Part shown: positions 51,638-61,425 of the stretch, in pieces
How positions within the stretch are numbered: the stretch's first letter is position 1
Layout: each line of letters begins with the position of its first letter
Source of the DNA: Spongiimicrobium salis
GTDB lineage: Bacteria; Bacteroidota; Bacteroidia; Flavobacteriales; Flavobacteriaceae
Direction of reading: 5' to 3'
Assembly: GCF_043678055.1 (NCBI RefSeq)
Contig: NZ_JBHEQA010000004.1
Span: 1-64,000, forward strand
Length of the DNA: 64,000 nt
Made by a program: the position numbers and the translations under genes
Notes under the pieces: generated by a model
What the model was told of the DNA's origin: nothing
The model's database searches: none
What the model saw: only the letters and a program-made list of their open reading frames with translations

Positions 51638-53380
51638 CTAAACAGAAACCGATACTACGGCATTGTGTTGCTCCGTAACCGAGTATGAAGTGCTAGCCAA
51701 AGTATCTACAAAACGATATGATCCAGATGCGGTACCTGAAGTAAATTCTGCCAGCACATAACCTCTTCTTGCAGCATCAAAATATTGAAGATCATCAATT
51801 AACAATACAAATGCTTGTTCTATTCCTGCTATAGTTGCTGGATCATTTCCAAATAATCCTTCGAAACCAGGAGAAGAAACAGACGGACAGGCAAATTCTT
51901 CTCCAATTCTATTGCCGGCAGCATCTTTAAGTTCTGTATTCCAGGCATTATGCGTATCCCCTGCTAAAGTAATTACATTTTTGCCATTTAATGTAGCAAA
52001 CAGGCGTTCGCGTTCAATAGGATAACCATCCCAAGCATCTAAGTTATACGGTACAACAGTATTAATACGTGCCAATTCGGTAGGGGTCAATGTAGGATCT
52101 CCTTGTAAACTTCGTGCCTTTAAGGTTGAAAGTTCAATAATAGTCTGTTGTAATTGTGCAAAAGTTTCCGCAGTTGCATTTCCTGAAGCTACCGTTCCAA
52201 TCGCAATCAACAGTTCCGCAGGAACAAACATTCTTCCCGTAAGCACTTGTTGTCCCAATACCTGCCATTGAGCACTGCTTCCCGCAACAGCATTTCTTGC
52301 CCAGGATAGCTGTGTTGGTCCCAATAAATTTCTTTCAGGATTTAATAGAGCCGTCTCAAAGGCCGCAAAATCAAAACCTGCGGCAGTAAAAAAGTCGTTA
52401 AAACTCAACTGCTGATCTCTGGCAATAATCCTCGTATCCAACATGACCAGATTGACCAAGTTTCCAAATTCAAAGTTTCGGTAGATAATTTCACTACTAT
52501 TTGATCGAAAAGGCATGTATTCATTGTACACCTGAACCGCACGCTGTCTCCTTGCCTGAAAGGATCCTTCCGAAGAATCATGATTCTCCGCTCCATCTAT
52601 ATAAGCATCGTTCGTCAATTCATGATCATCCCAAACAGCAATGAAAGGTTTTTTCTGGTGTGCCAATTGAAGTGCTTCATCCGATCGATACTGTCGATAT
52701 CGCAAACGATAATCCTCCAAACTCAAAATTTCAGTACTCGGATCATGAACACGTCCCAGCGGAACTGTATTTTCATTAGTTCCAAATCCCCCTTCTTCAT
52801 ATTCGTAAATATAATCTCCTAAATGCACAATGACATCTGCTTCGCTATTGGCCATAGCATCGTATACATTAAAAAGGCCCGCTGGATAATTTGAGCAAGA
52901 ACATACGGCCAATTTTACGCTATCGACTACATCTCCCGAATTAGGTAGTGTAATGGTCTCGCCAACTACAGAAGTCTCATTCAATTCTTCCTGAAGGAAT
53001 CTATAATAGAACTTCCCCTTGGAAGGTAATCGGGTAACATCCTTGGCAATAGTAAAATCATTGATCATAGATGCAATTTCAGTGCCTTCCTTTACTATGG
53101 CCGAAAACCCTTCATCCTCGGCTACCTGCCATCTAATTCGTATAGATTCACTCACTTCCGTTTCTATAGGAGTAAATCGGGTCCATATAATTACAGCATT
53201 TGCCGTTGGGTCAAAACTCCCTACACCGTGTAAAAATCTCGGGACGCTATCTGGTGCATCTGCATCACCCTCAAAATCACGAACACAAGCCACTATATGC
53301 GAACTTAAGATAATACCACCAGAGGCAATCACGGATTTGGCCAAAAATGACCTTCTTGTTAATATTTTTCTTTCTTCCAT
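51638..53380 (-). CDS. phoD: PhoD-type alkaline phosphatase/phosphodiesterase
   Basis: This 580-residue exported metallophosphatase starts with a twin-arginine motif (LTRRSFLAK, Arg9-Arg10) and a hydrophobic stretch ending at Cys32 (HIVAC), so it is probably Tat-exported and may be lipidated. An N-terminal PhoD Fn3-like domain is followed by the metallophosphatase core: HLGDYIYEYEEGG, AVWDDHELTNDAY, VMLDTRI, WQVLGQQVL and TLAGDTHNAW carry the iron/calcium ligands and active-site residues. It releases phosphate from mono- and diesters. No pho-box equivalent was identified. Confidence 0.92.
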   Translation of the reverse strand: MEERKILTRRSFLAKSVIASGGIILSSHIVACVRDFEGDADAPDSVPRFLHGVGSFDPTANAVIIWTRFTPIETEVSESIRIRWQVAEDEGFSAIVKEGTEIASMINDFTIAKDVTRLPSKGKFYYRFLQEELNETSVVGETITLPNSGDVVDSVKLAVCSCSNYPAGLFNVYDAMANSEADVIVHLGDYIYEYEEGGFGTNENTVPLGRVHDPSTEILSLEDYRLRYRQYRSDEALQLAHQKKPFIAVWDDHELTNDAYIDGAENHDSSEGSFQARRQRAVQVYNEYMPFRSNSSEIIYRNFEFGNLVNLVMLDTRIIARDQQLSFNDFFTAAGFDFAAFETALLNPERNLLGPTQLSWARNAVAGSSAQWQVLGQQVLTGRMFVPAELLIAIGTVASGNATAETFAQLQQTIIELSTLKARSLQGDPTLTPTELARINTVVPYNLDAWDGYPIERERLFATLNGKNVITLAGDTHNAWNTELKDAAGNRIGEEFACPSVSSPGFEGLFGNDPATIAGIEQAFVLLIDDLQYFDAARRGYVLAEFTSGTASGSYRFVDTLASTSYSVTEQHNAVVSVSV

Positions 53381-53744
53381 TGGTTTTTAGTTTTAAACAT
53401 TTAAAACTAGAAAAGCCAAGTACCTTTAGCGTTAGTGCTATATTACAATAGGTTTAAGAATCGTAGATTTCATGAAGGGTTATGTTAAGAAAAGGAAAAA
53501 AAATCTTGCCCTTAACGGCCCGCTCCCTAGAGCGTATGCTATTTTTTCCCTTTATTGCAGCACAACTCAAATAATACAACATTATCCTTTCGTTGTAATA
53601 CCGTTCCCATATCCAATAAAATGATGAGAATTCCGTTATGTTTTTCGGATCCATCAATCTGCAGCACCATCATCCCAAATCAACAATACAAGATGGTACT
53701 TCGTTTTGATGAAAAGTGTTAACCCAAGTCCCTAACCTACTGCT
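53381..53744. other. Intergenic region between divergent phoD and T9SS protease genes
   Basis: 364 bases without a supportable gene; it must hold the promoters of both divergent genes, but I find no full consensus. A 67-codon minus-strand frame at 53454-53657 has no homology that I recognise and no signal peptide. Confidence 0.45.
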
Positions 53745-56700
53745 ATGAAAATTCTTCGTTTCATTCCTATTGCCCTACTCGCATTTTTTTTTAATCCAAG
53801 CCGTATTCAGGCACAAAATCAAAACAGCAGACCTGTAGTGATTGCTGAAAATGCAACCTCCTTTATAAATCAATTGGGTACTACCCAAAAAAACAATACC
53901 GGCACAGACAAGATGTCCATTAAATTAAGTGCTACCAAAACCCTAACATTAGAGGTAAACTTAGAGCGTCAAGAGGGACGTGGAGTTTCTTATATCGGAA
54001 CTTTGAACGGGAATAGAAACTCTTCTTTTAGCCTCTTGCGAACCAATACTACCATTAATGGCCGACTGATTGAACGTGACTCCCAAAAGGCCTATGAAAT
54101 CTTCACTACTGAAGACCAAAGGGTATATGCCAAAGAAATTAATATCCACGATGTACTTTGTATTGGTTTTGAGCATCATGAAGGTACTTTTCAACCTTCC
54201 AAAAAACGCAGCAGTACTTTAACCCAGCGTATGAATGCATCCGAATTACAAAGTAGACCCAGTGCATCTGCTGTGGTCTATTTGGATTTTGACGGAGAAG
54301 TAGTTACAGGGTCTAACTGGGACAACGGAAATACGATCAATGCAGCTTCGGCCGGCTTTTCAGATGAGGAAATTATAGAGACATGGGAGATTATGGCTGA
54401 AGATTTCAGCCCTTTTGATGTCAACATCGTTACGGATCGCGCCATCTATGAAGCTACTCCCAGAAACCAAAGAATGATGTGTATTTTTACACCTACCACT
54501 ACGGCAGCCCCAGATTCTGGAGGCGTAGCTTTCTTAAATTCTTTTTCCTCCAATGCGGACAATCCATGTTGGGTGTACAATATCCGAAATGCCAAAGACG
54601 CTGGAGATACCGGTTCCCATGAAGTGGGACATACCATGGGATTAAATCACGATGGCCGTGGAAGCACAGAATATTATCAAGGGCATGGAAATTGGGCCCC
54701 GATCATGGGCTTCAGTTTATCCAGACCTGTAGCACAATGGAGCCTTGGAGAATATGCCAATGCTTCCAATGATGAAGATGATCTCCAAATCATTGGTGGA
54801 GGACGAAATAACTTTGGTTTTGTTTCCGATGAACACGGGAATGACATCAACAATTCAACTCCTATTGTTGCCGATCTAGGAGGTAATATCGATCCAGAAC
54901 AGAATACGGGTATTATCGCCGATCGGAACGATATTGATGTATTTTCCTTTCTCTCCCTATCAGGACCAGCTTCCTTAACCTTTAGTCCACATGAGGAACA
55001 TCCCAATTTGGATATTCAAGCCCGTATTTTAGATGAAAATGGCATTGAAGTGGCCTTGAGCAATCCAACAGGTTTAGGGGCCGAAATCTCAACAAACTTA
55101 ACAGCAGGATTATATTACATAGAAATTCAAGGTGTAGGCAGCGGCAATGTAGACAATGGATATTCCGATTACGCTTCTATTGGTCAATTCTCTATTTCGG
55201 GCCAATTTGCCGTACAAACACCCGATAACGATATTCAATTGGTCAGCGCAAGTCCGGAAGCCGGAAGCTTGATATGCGGTACCCTCAATGCCACAGTTCA
55301 AGTTAAAAATGGAGGTGTTAATCCCATTTCGGGCTTTGATATTTTATATAAGTTAAATCAGGAGGCGCAGCAAACACAGTCTTTTCCAAACACTATAGCT
55401 CCCGATGAAACCATTACCGTAAGTCTACCTCCGGTTTCATTACAGAGTATTGGAGATTCCAGTATAGAGTTCATTGCAGAGATTGCCAGTGATGACCTTC
55501 CAAACAACAATACCATTACCCAAGCCTTTTTTTCCAATAGAGCCGGTATTCCAGGAACAGTGAATACCTTTGAAAGTGAAGATGACGCACTCATTGCAAC
55601 AAATGCCAATGGAGGAACTCCAACCTGGGAAAGAGGTGTTCCTTCCGGAACCCGATTAAATGATGCTGTATCAGGGACTCAAGTTTATGGTACTGTTCTC
55701 AGCGGGCAGCACGGGGTAGATCAATTGGCGTATTTAACCACAAATTGTTATGACCTATCCAGCATCGCTTCTCCCGTGTTAAAATTTAGCATGGCCTATG
55801 ATCTTGAACAGAATTTTGATATTGTTTATGTACAATATTCCGTGAATGAAGGTGAAAGTTGGAATCTTTTGGGCACCAACAACAGTTTACCCAATTGGTA
55901 CAACAGCAATAGAACCAATGCCAGTTCCGGGGTTTCCAACGATTGCCAAAATTGTCCGGGAGGGCAATGGACAGGTACCCAAACGCAACTTACGGAATAC
56001 GCTTATGACTTTACGGCCAATGCGGGTACGGAGACCGACCTAAGACAGGCAAACAATATTCTTTTTCGCTTTGTATTTCATTCGGACGCCTTTATCAACC
56101 AAGAAGGTGTGGTATTGGACAACTTAGTGGTTGAGGGTTCTTTAATCGATGACGAGGACGACGACAATGATACTATTCTCGATGTTGATGACAACTGCCC
56201 CTTGATTGCCAACGTAGATCAATTGGATACCGATAATGATGGTATTGGCGATGTATGTGACGATGACGACGATAATGATACCATTTTGGATATTAATGAC
56301 AATTGCCCTTTGACTCCAAATACAAACCAGGCAGATAGCGATAATGACGGTATTGGGGATGTATGTGAAGATCCCAATGACGATGATGGCGATGGGATTC
56401 CAAATGCTACGGATAATTGTCCTACTACAGCAAATCCAAATCAGGAGGACCGGGATAATGATAATATTGGGGATGTATGTGATGACGATGATGATAATGA
56501 TGGGATTGCCAATGCCGTAGATAACTGTCCCATGGTTGCTAATGCTGATCAGGCAGATGCCGATGGCGATGGGATTGGTGATATTTGTGATACCGATATT
56601 GATGGGGATACTGTTCCGAATGCTATTGATAATTGCCCCTTAACCGCCAATACCGATCAAGCCGATTTTGATAATGATGGCATAGGAGATGTTTGTGATT

Positions 56701-57506
56701 CAGATAGCGATGGGGATGGTGTTTCCAATACGGAAGACCAATGCCCTGCTACCCCGCTGGGTACCGACGTGGATGCAGCAGGTTGTGAAGACACCATTGC
56801 CGACACCAACTATGAAATCAGTAGTAGTTCCTTCTGTGATGGAGGCACCATCAATATCTCTGCACTGGAAAATAGAAATTATACCGTAATTCTAACGACG
56901 GATGGAATTTCAACCTCTAAAAACTTTAATACTACGACTTCTTTTGAAAATCTTGAAATAGGCACGTATGCTTTATGTTTTACCGCAGCGGAATTGCCCA
57001 ATTACGAAGCTTGCTTTGAGGTGGTGATCGCAACTCCAGAACCCTTTAGTGTAAATACGGATATCCAAGTTTCGGAAAATATGTTGAATTTGTCTTTGGT
57101 CGGAAATACTTCGTATACCATTACCTTAAATGAGGAGGTATTCACGACCACGGAAAATACCTTTAGCATTCCCTTGACCCAAGCACTCAATACATTAATG
57201 GTAACTACAGGACGAGCATGTGATGAAGTCTATGAAGAAAGCTTTATTCTTAAACCCGGCATGCAAATTTCACCTAATCCTATAAATCCAGATCGTAATG
57301 AATTGGTCATTACTTTGGATGGCGGTGCGGAAACCACTTTACAAGTATCCATATTTACCTTGAGCGGGATTCAAGTGGAAGCTAAAGTTTACGAGATAAA
57401 CAATGGCCAAGTGACCGTAGATATGGCCAATTTGTCCCAAGGTATCTATATCCTATATGTACAGACCTCTACCGAATTGAATACGTATAAAGTTATACGG
57501 AACTAA
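53745..57506 (+). CDS. T9SS-exported metzincin metalloprotease with thrombospondin type 3 repeats
   Basis: This 1253-residue secreted protein has a signal peptide (to about residue 24, RIQAQ), then a propeptide-like region. The protease domain (about 175-365) carries the zinc signature HEVGHTMGLNHDG from residue 293 or so and a Met-turn candidate (APIMGFSLSRPV). A pre-peptidase C-terminal-like domain (about 370-495), a CARDB-like segment and the NCPGGQWTG module follow, then six calcium-binding thrombospondin type 3 repeats (about 802-1016) and a T9SS type A sorting domain (about 1173-1253, SPNPINPDRN to YKVIRN). It should be a surface or released peptidase. From residue about 600 onward it parallels the 2440-6744 protein. 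Confidence 0.9.
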   Translation: MKILRFIPIALLAFFFNPSRIQAQNQNSRPVVIAENATSFINQLGTTQKNNTGTDKMSIKLSATKTLTLEVNLERQEGRGVSYIGTLNGNRNSSFSLLRTNTTINGRLIERDSQKAYEIFTTEDQRVYAKEINIHDVLCIGFEHHEGTFQPSKKRSSTLTQRMNASELQSRPSASAVVYLDFDGEVVTGSNWDNGNTINAASAGFSDEEIIETWEIMAEDFSPFDVNIVTDRAIYEATPRNQRMMCIFTPTTTAAPDSGGVAFLNSFSSNADNPCWVYNIRNAKDAGDTGSHEVGHTMGLNHDGRGSTEYYQGHGNWAPIMGFSLSRPVAQWSLGEYANASNDEDDLQIIGGGRNNFGFVSDEHGNDINNSTPIVADLGGNIDPEQNTGIIADRNDIDVFSFLSLSGPASLTFSPHEEHPNLDIQARILDENGIEVALSNPTGLGAEISTNLTAGLYYIEIQGVGSGNVDNGYSDYASIGQFSISGQFAVQTPDNDIQLVSASPEAGSLICGTLNATVQVKNGGVNPISGFDILYKLNQEAQQTQSFPNTIAPDETITVSLPPVSLQSIGDSSIEFIAEIASDDLPNNNTITQAFFSNRAGIPGTVNTFESEDDALIATNANGGTPTWERGVPSGTRLNDAVSGTQVYGTVLSGQHGVDQLAYLTTNCYDLSSIASPVLKFSMAYDLEQNFDIVYVQYSVNEGESWNLLGTNNSLPNWYNSNRTNASSGVSNDCQNCPGGQWTGTQTQLTEYAYDFTANAGTETDLRQANNILFRFVFHSDAFINQEGVVLDNLVVEGSLIDDEDDDNDTILDVDDNCPLIANVDQLDTDNDGIGDVCDDDDDNDTILDINDNCPLTPNTNQADSDNDGIGDVCEDPNDDDGDGIPNATDNCPTTANPNQEDRDNDNIGDVCDDDDDNDGIANAVDNCPMVANADQADADGDGIGDICDTDIDGDTVPNAIDNCPLTANTDQADFDNDGIGDVCDSDSDGDGVSNTEDQCPATPLGTDVDAAGCEDTIADTNYEISSSSFCDGGTINISALENRNYTVILTTDGISTSKNFNTTTSFENLEIGTYALCFTAAELPNYEACFEVVIATPEPFSVNTDIQVSENMLNLSLVGNTSYTITLNEEVFTTTENTFSIPLTQALNTLMVTTGRACDEVYEESFILKPGMQISPNPINPDRNELVITLDGGAETTLQVSIFTLSGIQVEAKVYEINNGQVTVDMANLSQGIYILYVQTSTELNTYKVIRN

Positions 57507-57520
57507 TTTCTTTGAAAAAC

Positions 57521-57557
57521 AAAAAAAGCGCTGTAGATGATCTACAGCGCTTTTTTT
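57521..57557. terminator. Bidirectional terminator between the T9SS protease and hemL
   Basis: A perfect 17-base-pair stem (57521-57537 with 57541-57557) with a TGA loop, flanked by A- and T-runs, sits between convergent genes and serves both. Confidence 0.93.
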
Positions 57558-57570
57558 TGCTTTTGCACCA

Positions 57571-58848
57571 CTAAAAAATAGTATCTACAGCTGCTATGGT
57601 CTCATCCAAATCGGCATAAGACAAGGCATCGTTTAAAAAGTAACTTTCAAAAGCACTTGGAGGGAGATATACCCCTTGATCCAACATCCCGTGAAAATAC
57701 TTCTTAAACATATCATTATTTCCTTTGGCCGCCGTATCGAAATCAATGACTGGGTCCTCTGTAAAATGGACTGAAATCATAGAACCATATCTATTGATTT
57801 GATGTACAACACTTTTACGCTCCAGTACCTCTGCTATTCCTTGATGCAAATAAGCCGTTTTTTCTGCCAAACTGCTAAATATCCCAGCGTTATTGTTCAA
57901 TTCGGTCAACATGGCAAGACCCGCACTCATCGCCAAAGGATTCCCGCTTAAGGTTCCTGCTTGGTATACCGGTCCGTCGGGTGCCAAATGATTCATAATT
58001 TCGGCTCTTGCGGCAAAAGCCCCTACGGGCAATCCGCCTCCGATCACTTTCCCAAAAGTGACAATATCCGCAGCAATGCCCAAGACCTCCTGAGCGCCTC
58101 CTTTTGCCAGTCGGAATCCTGTCATTACTTCATCAAAAATCAATAAAATCCCTTCTTCCGAGCACACCTTACGAAGTCCATGCATGAATTCGTCCGTTGG
58201 AATAATACAGCCCATATTCCCAGCAATAGGTTCTATGATAATGGCGGCTATCTCTTCTTTATTTGCCGACACCAATGCTTTGACTCCCTCTAGGTCGTTG
58301 TATTTGGCCAATAAGGTATCCTTAGCCGTTCCTTGGGTTACTCCAGGGCTATTGGGGCTTCCAAAAGTTACCGCACCACTCCCTGCCTGTATCAAAAAAG
58401 AATCGGAATGCCCGTGGTAACAACCTGCGAATTTGATGATCTTATCTTTTCCGGTAAATCCCCGGGCCAATCGGACTGCACTCATACAAGCTTCGGTACC
58501 ACTATTCACAAAACGGATCTTATCGATATTCGGCACCATGGAAACGGCCAATTTCGCCAGTTCGGTCTCAATTTCGGTAGGCATTCCAAAGGAAGTTCCT
58601 TTTTTAGCCTTTTCGATGACGGCATTGATTACAGGTTCATGGGCATGCCCTAAAATCAGAGGCCCCCAAGAAGCGATATAATCGATCAAACGGTTTCCAT
58701 CCTCATCATATAAATACGCGCCTTTGGCCTCTTTTACGAAAATAGGGTCTCCCCCTACTGCCTTAAATGCCCGTACAGGGGAATTCACCCCACCTGGAAT
58801 ATAGGTTTTCGCCGCTGCAAAGAGGGCGCTACTTCTTTGATAAATCAT
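57571..58848 (-). CDS. hemL: Glutamate-1-semialdehyde 2,1-aminomutase
   Basis: This 425-residue PLP enzyme converts glutamate-1-semialdehyde to 5-aminolevulinate, the last step of the C5 route to tetrapyrroles, in the cytoplasm. The cofactor Lys is Lys267 in TFGKVIGGGLPVGAF; other signature segments are GGVNSPVRAF (residues 19-28), FVNSGTEACMSAVRLARGFT, CYHGHSDSFL and YQAGTLSGNPLAMSAG. Length is as expected. It is the last gene of a four-gene operon, two bases after the glucosaminidase gene, an arrangement with no obvious metabolic link. Confidence 0.97.
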   Translation of the reverse strand: MIYQRSSALFAAAKTYIPGGVNSPVRAFKAVGGDPIFVKEAKGAYLYDEDGNRLIDYIASWGPLILGHAHEPVINAVIEKAKKGTSFGMPTEIETELAKLAVSMVPNIDKIRFVNSGTEACMSAVRLARGFTGKDKIIKFAGCYHGHSDSFLIQAGSGAVTFGSPNSPGVTQGTAKDTLLAKYNDLEGVKALVSANKEEIAAIIIEPIAGNMGCIIPTDEFMHGLRKVCSEEGILLIFDEVMTGFRLAKGGAQEVLGIAADIVTFGKVIGGGLPVGAFAARAEIMNHLAPDGPVYQAGTLSGNPLAMSAGLAMLTELNNNAGIFSSLAEKTAYLHQGIAEVLERKSVVHQINRYGSMISVHFTEDPVIDFDTAAKGNNDMFKKYFHGMLDQGVYLPPSAFESYFLNDALSYADLDETIAAVDTIF

Positions 58849-58850
58849 GC

Positions 58851-59702
58851 TTATTTTTTCTTATTTTCAGATTTAATGATCAATTCCTGTCCTATAGCAA
58901 GATCATTATTCTTAAGGTTGTTCAATTCTTTCAGTTCCGGAACAGAAATGAAGTATTTTCTGGAAAGGGAATATAAGGTATCTCCCTTGGCCACAATATG
59001 CGTAGCATAGGCATATTCCTTTTTGGGTGCTTTCACTACAAAATTTTTATCGCGCAATACTTCTTTATCATATTTGTACAACTCGTACTTCTCAATGAAT
59101 GCGATCAGTTTTTGAGGATACCGTTTATCCGTGGCATAGCCAGCCTGGCGTAAGCCTTTTGCCCATCTTTTATAGTCATCTTTTCGATATTCAAAAAGAA
59201 AAGCATATCGCGAGCGTGTCGATAAAAAGGTGCTATGATCTCTAAAGGAATATATGGGATGGTTGTATTTCCTAAAACATTCCCCTTTACGATCATCATC
59301 GTGCAATTCGTATTCCCCGGTCCAGCCTTTATGGCACTTAATCCCAAAGTGGTTATTGGTTTTTCGCGTAAGTGTACTTCGTCCAAAACCACTTTCCAAT
59401 ATTCCTTGTGCCAAGGTAATACTGGCAGGAATGCCATAGGATTTCATTTCTGATTGGGCAATTTCTGAAAAGGTATCTATATATTCTTCGACCGAAGCAA
59501 TAGGAAACTCAACGAATTTCCCGGAATCTTTTGGTAAAGGATAGGTCTCTCCTTTTTCATTTTTGGCCAACTCCAACCTTGGCTTTTTTTCCACGACTTC
59601 GTATTTTTTTCGGGCCTTCGCCAAAGTGGCTGCCCTCCTTTTAGAACCGCATCCGGTAAAAAAAATACTGAGTACAATTAATATCCCAATAGATTTCTTC
59701 AT
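58851..59702 (-). CDS. Glucosaminidase lipoprotein with LysM domain
   Basis: This 283-residue lipoprotein (acceptor Cys 18, FFTGC) has a glucosaminidase domain at about residues 75-215 (YGIPASITLAQGILESGFG with the catalytic Glu, NNHFGIKCHKGWTG, YSFRDHSTFLSTRSRY, KGLRQAGYATDKRYPQKLI) and a C-terminal LysM peptidoglycan-binding domain (about 235-280; VAKGDTLYSLSRKYF, LKNNDLAIGQELII). It should cleave peptidoglycan glycan strands from the outer-membrane side of the periplasm, acting in cell separation or wall turnover. Two bases separate it from hemL. Confidence 0.93.
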   Translation of the reverse strand: MKKSIGILIVLSIFFTGCGSKRRAATLAKARKKYEVVEKKPRLELAKNEKGETYPLPKDSGKFVEFPIASVEEYIDTFSEIAQSEMKSYGIPASITLAQGILESGFGRSTLTRKTNNHFGIKCHKGWTGEYELHDDDRKGECFRKYNHPIYSFRDHSTFLSTRSRYAFLFEYRKDDYKRWAKGLRQAGYATDKRYPQKLIAFIEKYELYKYDKEVLRDKNFVVKAPKKEYAYATHIVAKGDTLYSLSRKYFISVPELKELNNLKNNDLAIGQELIIKSENKKK

Positions 59703-59728
59703 TTATAGTGCTTAATATGTTTGCTATT

Positions 59729-60631
59729 TCAATGGAGCAATGGCATTTTCTTCTGTGCCAATATCCTATTCATTCCCGCTATACCTTGCAAACCTCCTGT
59801 ATGGATGACCAAAACCTTCGTTTGAGGTTTAAAATAATCATGCTTGATCATATCCAAAATCCCATACACCATTTTTCCTGTATAAATGGGATCTAATGGA
59901 ATCTGGGTCTGCTTTTTAAAATCATTAATAAACCTAATAAGGTCTGGAGTGACTTTTGCATATCCCCCAAAATGATACGATGTGCATAACTCCCAATTGT
60001 CCTTACGAACAAATTTACAAATATCTTCCTTTAAAAAATCACCTTTTAAAGCTGGGAAGCCTAAAACTTTTTGACCGTCTTTCGCTGCATTTATGATTCC
60101 CGATAAGGTTCCCCCCGTACCCACACTAGTAGCAATGATATCAAAAGTATGATCTTCTACATTCAATATTTCTTCACAGCCCTTGACCGCTAAGGCATTG
60201 GTTCCTCCTTCGGGGAGCTGATAGAAATCTCCAAATTCCATGCCTAAATCTTCTAAAAAGGAACTATCCTCCTTATTCCGATAGGTTTTTCTATCAACGA
60301 ACTTAAAGCGCATTCCATGTTCCGAAGCCAAACGCAGTGTTGGATTATCTTTCCATTTAAATTCCAATTCTTCTCCCCTAATAATACCAATGGTATGTAA
60401 TTGATGTAGTTTTCCTGCATAGGCAGTAGCAGCGATATGATTGGAATATGCTCCTCCAAAAGTCAGCAAGGTTTTCTTTCCGGCAGTTTGGGCTGCGGCT
60501 ATATTGTACTTCAGTTTTCTATATTTATTGCCAGAAATCAAAGGGTGAATCAGGTCTTCGCGTTTGATCTGGAGCGCTACCTGTTTTTCTGCTAAAATAG
60601 GAAGTTGTACGTTTTGGTTTATCAGGTTCAA
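59729..60631 (-). CDS. PLP-dependent ACC deaminase / D-cysteine desulfhydrase family enzyme
   Basis: This 300-residue fold-type II PLP enzyme has the cofactor Lys in SGNKYRKLKYN (near residue 36), the family segment TFGGAYSNHIAATAYAG and the phosphate-binding loop SVGTGGTLSGI. It belongs to the 1-aminocyclopropane-1-carboxylate deaminase/D-cysteine desulfhydrase group. Bacteroidota members are usually annotated in that broad way, and D-cysteine or a related amino acid is the more likely substrate; specificity cannot be read from the motifs. It lies in an operon with the small HExxH protein upstream and the glucosaminidase downstream. Confidence 0.9.
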   Translation of the reverse strand: MNLINQNVQLPILAEKQVALQIKREDLIHPLISGNKYRKLKYNIAAAQTAGKKTLLTFGGAYSNHIAATAYAGKLHQLHTIGIIRGEELEFKWKDNPTLRLASEHGMRFKFVDRKTYRNKEDSSFLEDLGMEFGDFYQLPEGGTNALAVKGCEEILNVEDHTFDIIATSVGTGGTLSGIINAAKDGQKVLGFPALKGDFLKEDICKFVRKDNWELCTSYHFGGYAKVTPDLIRFINDFKKQTQIPLDPIYTGKMVYGILDMIKHDYFKPQTKVLVIHTGGLQGIAGMNRILAQKKMPLLH

Positions 60632-60649
60632 GCCTTCATCTTTTCAAAA

Positions 60650-60973
60650 TCAAAGATATTTAATAAAGCTGAAGATTTTCCGTTCTTTAAGGTAATCCAT
60701 GTTCTTTTCATTATGATAGGCTTCACGTTCAAAACTAATATTTTGATACGCCTTATAACTATCGAAATAAAAGATCGATCGAAGAATCCATTCCGTGAGA
60801 TAAAAAAGATAGAAAGGAAGAATAAAGAGTTCTTGTTGTTGTTTTAAATGAATCCTTTCATGATTGATCAAAACCTCATCGTCCTTTAACTGGATATCTT
60901 TTAGAATGATAAAGGGCCAAAGTGATAGGCCTACATAATTCTTGTAAAAAAAATGTCTAAATATTACAATCAT
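60650..60973 (-). CDS. Small membrane protein with HExxH motif
   Basis: This 107-residue protein carries INHERIHLKQQQELF (HERIH, the HExxH zinc-peptidase signature) at about residues 38-52, followed directly by a hydrophobic segment (LPFYLFYLTEW). HExxH flanked by membrane segments is the M48/M56 or BlaR1-like arrangement, but the protein is far shorter than an M56 peptidase. It may be a minimal or degenerate relative. It is the first gene of the operon leading to hemL, 18 bases before the ACC deaminase-like gene. Activity is unproven. Confidence 0.72.
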   Translation of the reverse strand: MIVIFRHFFYKNYVGLSLWPFIILKDIQLKDDEVLINHERIHLKQQQELFILPFYLFYLTEWILRSIFYFDSYKAYQNISFEREAYHNEKNMDYLKERKIFSFIKYL

Positions 60974-61154
60974 TTCATCCCTTTAAACGAAGCCAAGTAC
61001 ATTTAATTGTTAAAATTAAAAATAATTTTTGTACTTATTTTCTGATATCCTCATAAATGTTAGCCTAGGATAAGCTCCATTTCCTGTATAATAAGTACGG
61101 TTAAAAGCGGTAAAACTGACGATTTTTTATGAAAAATGCTTTATTTTTACTTGC

Positions 61155-61313
61155 ATGAAAAAGATTATTCCTCTAGAAGAGGGCGATTTCTATCTTTCGG
61201 AGGAAGGTTATAAGGTATTTACGGAGAAATTTCATCTTAAACGAGGTTATTGCTGCGAGAGTGGATGCAGGCACTGTCCTTATGGATATGACCCCAAAAC
61301 CAATAGTCGGTGA
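61155..61313 (+). CDS. Small Cys-rich protein, DUF5522 type
   Basis: A 52-residue protein (MKKIIPLEEGDFYLSEEGY at the start) ends in a conserved cysteine cluster, YCCESGCRHCPYGY (Cys33, Cys34, Cys38 and Cys42 by count). This is the pattern of the DUF5522 family, short Bacteroidota/Proteobacteria proteins that probably bind a metal through the C-C-x3-C-x2-H-C cluster. The function is unknown. It lies between the divergent HExxH operon and the DUF4136-type lipoprotein gene and is easily overlooked because of its length. Confidence 0.85.
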   Translation: MKKIIPLEEGDFYLSEEGYKVFTEKFHLKRGYCCESGCRHCPYGYDPKTNSR

Positions 61314-61425
61314 AATACGGATATGGATTATTGGCAAATGCACCGATATATAAGGTTTTCGGCATGATTGTTGATGCTTTTCTATAGACGTTCAAAACTA
61401 GTTTAATTCCAAAAAATAATTTGTT

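Noticed and set aside
53454..53657. 67-codon minus-strand frame between phoD and the T9SS protease
   Set aside because: No recognisable motif, signal peptide or operon context; sits in a region that must hold two promoters.
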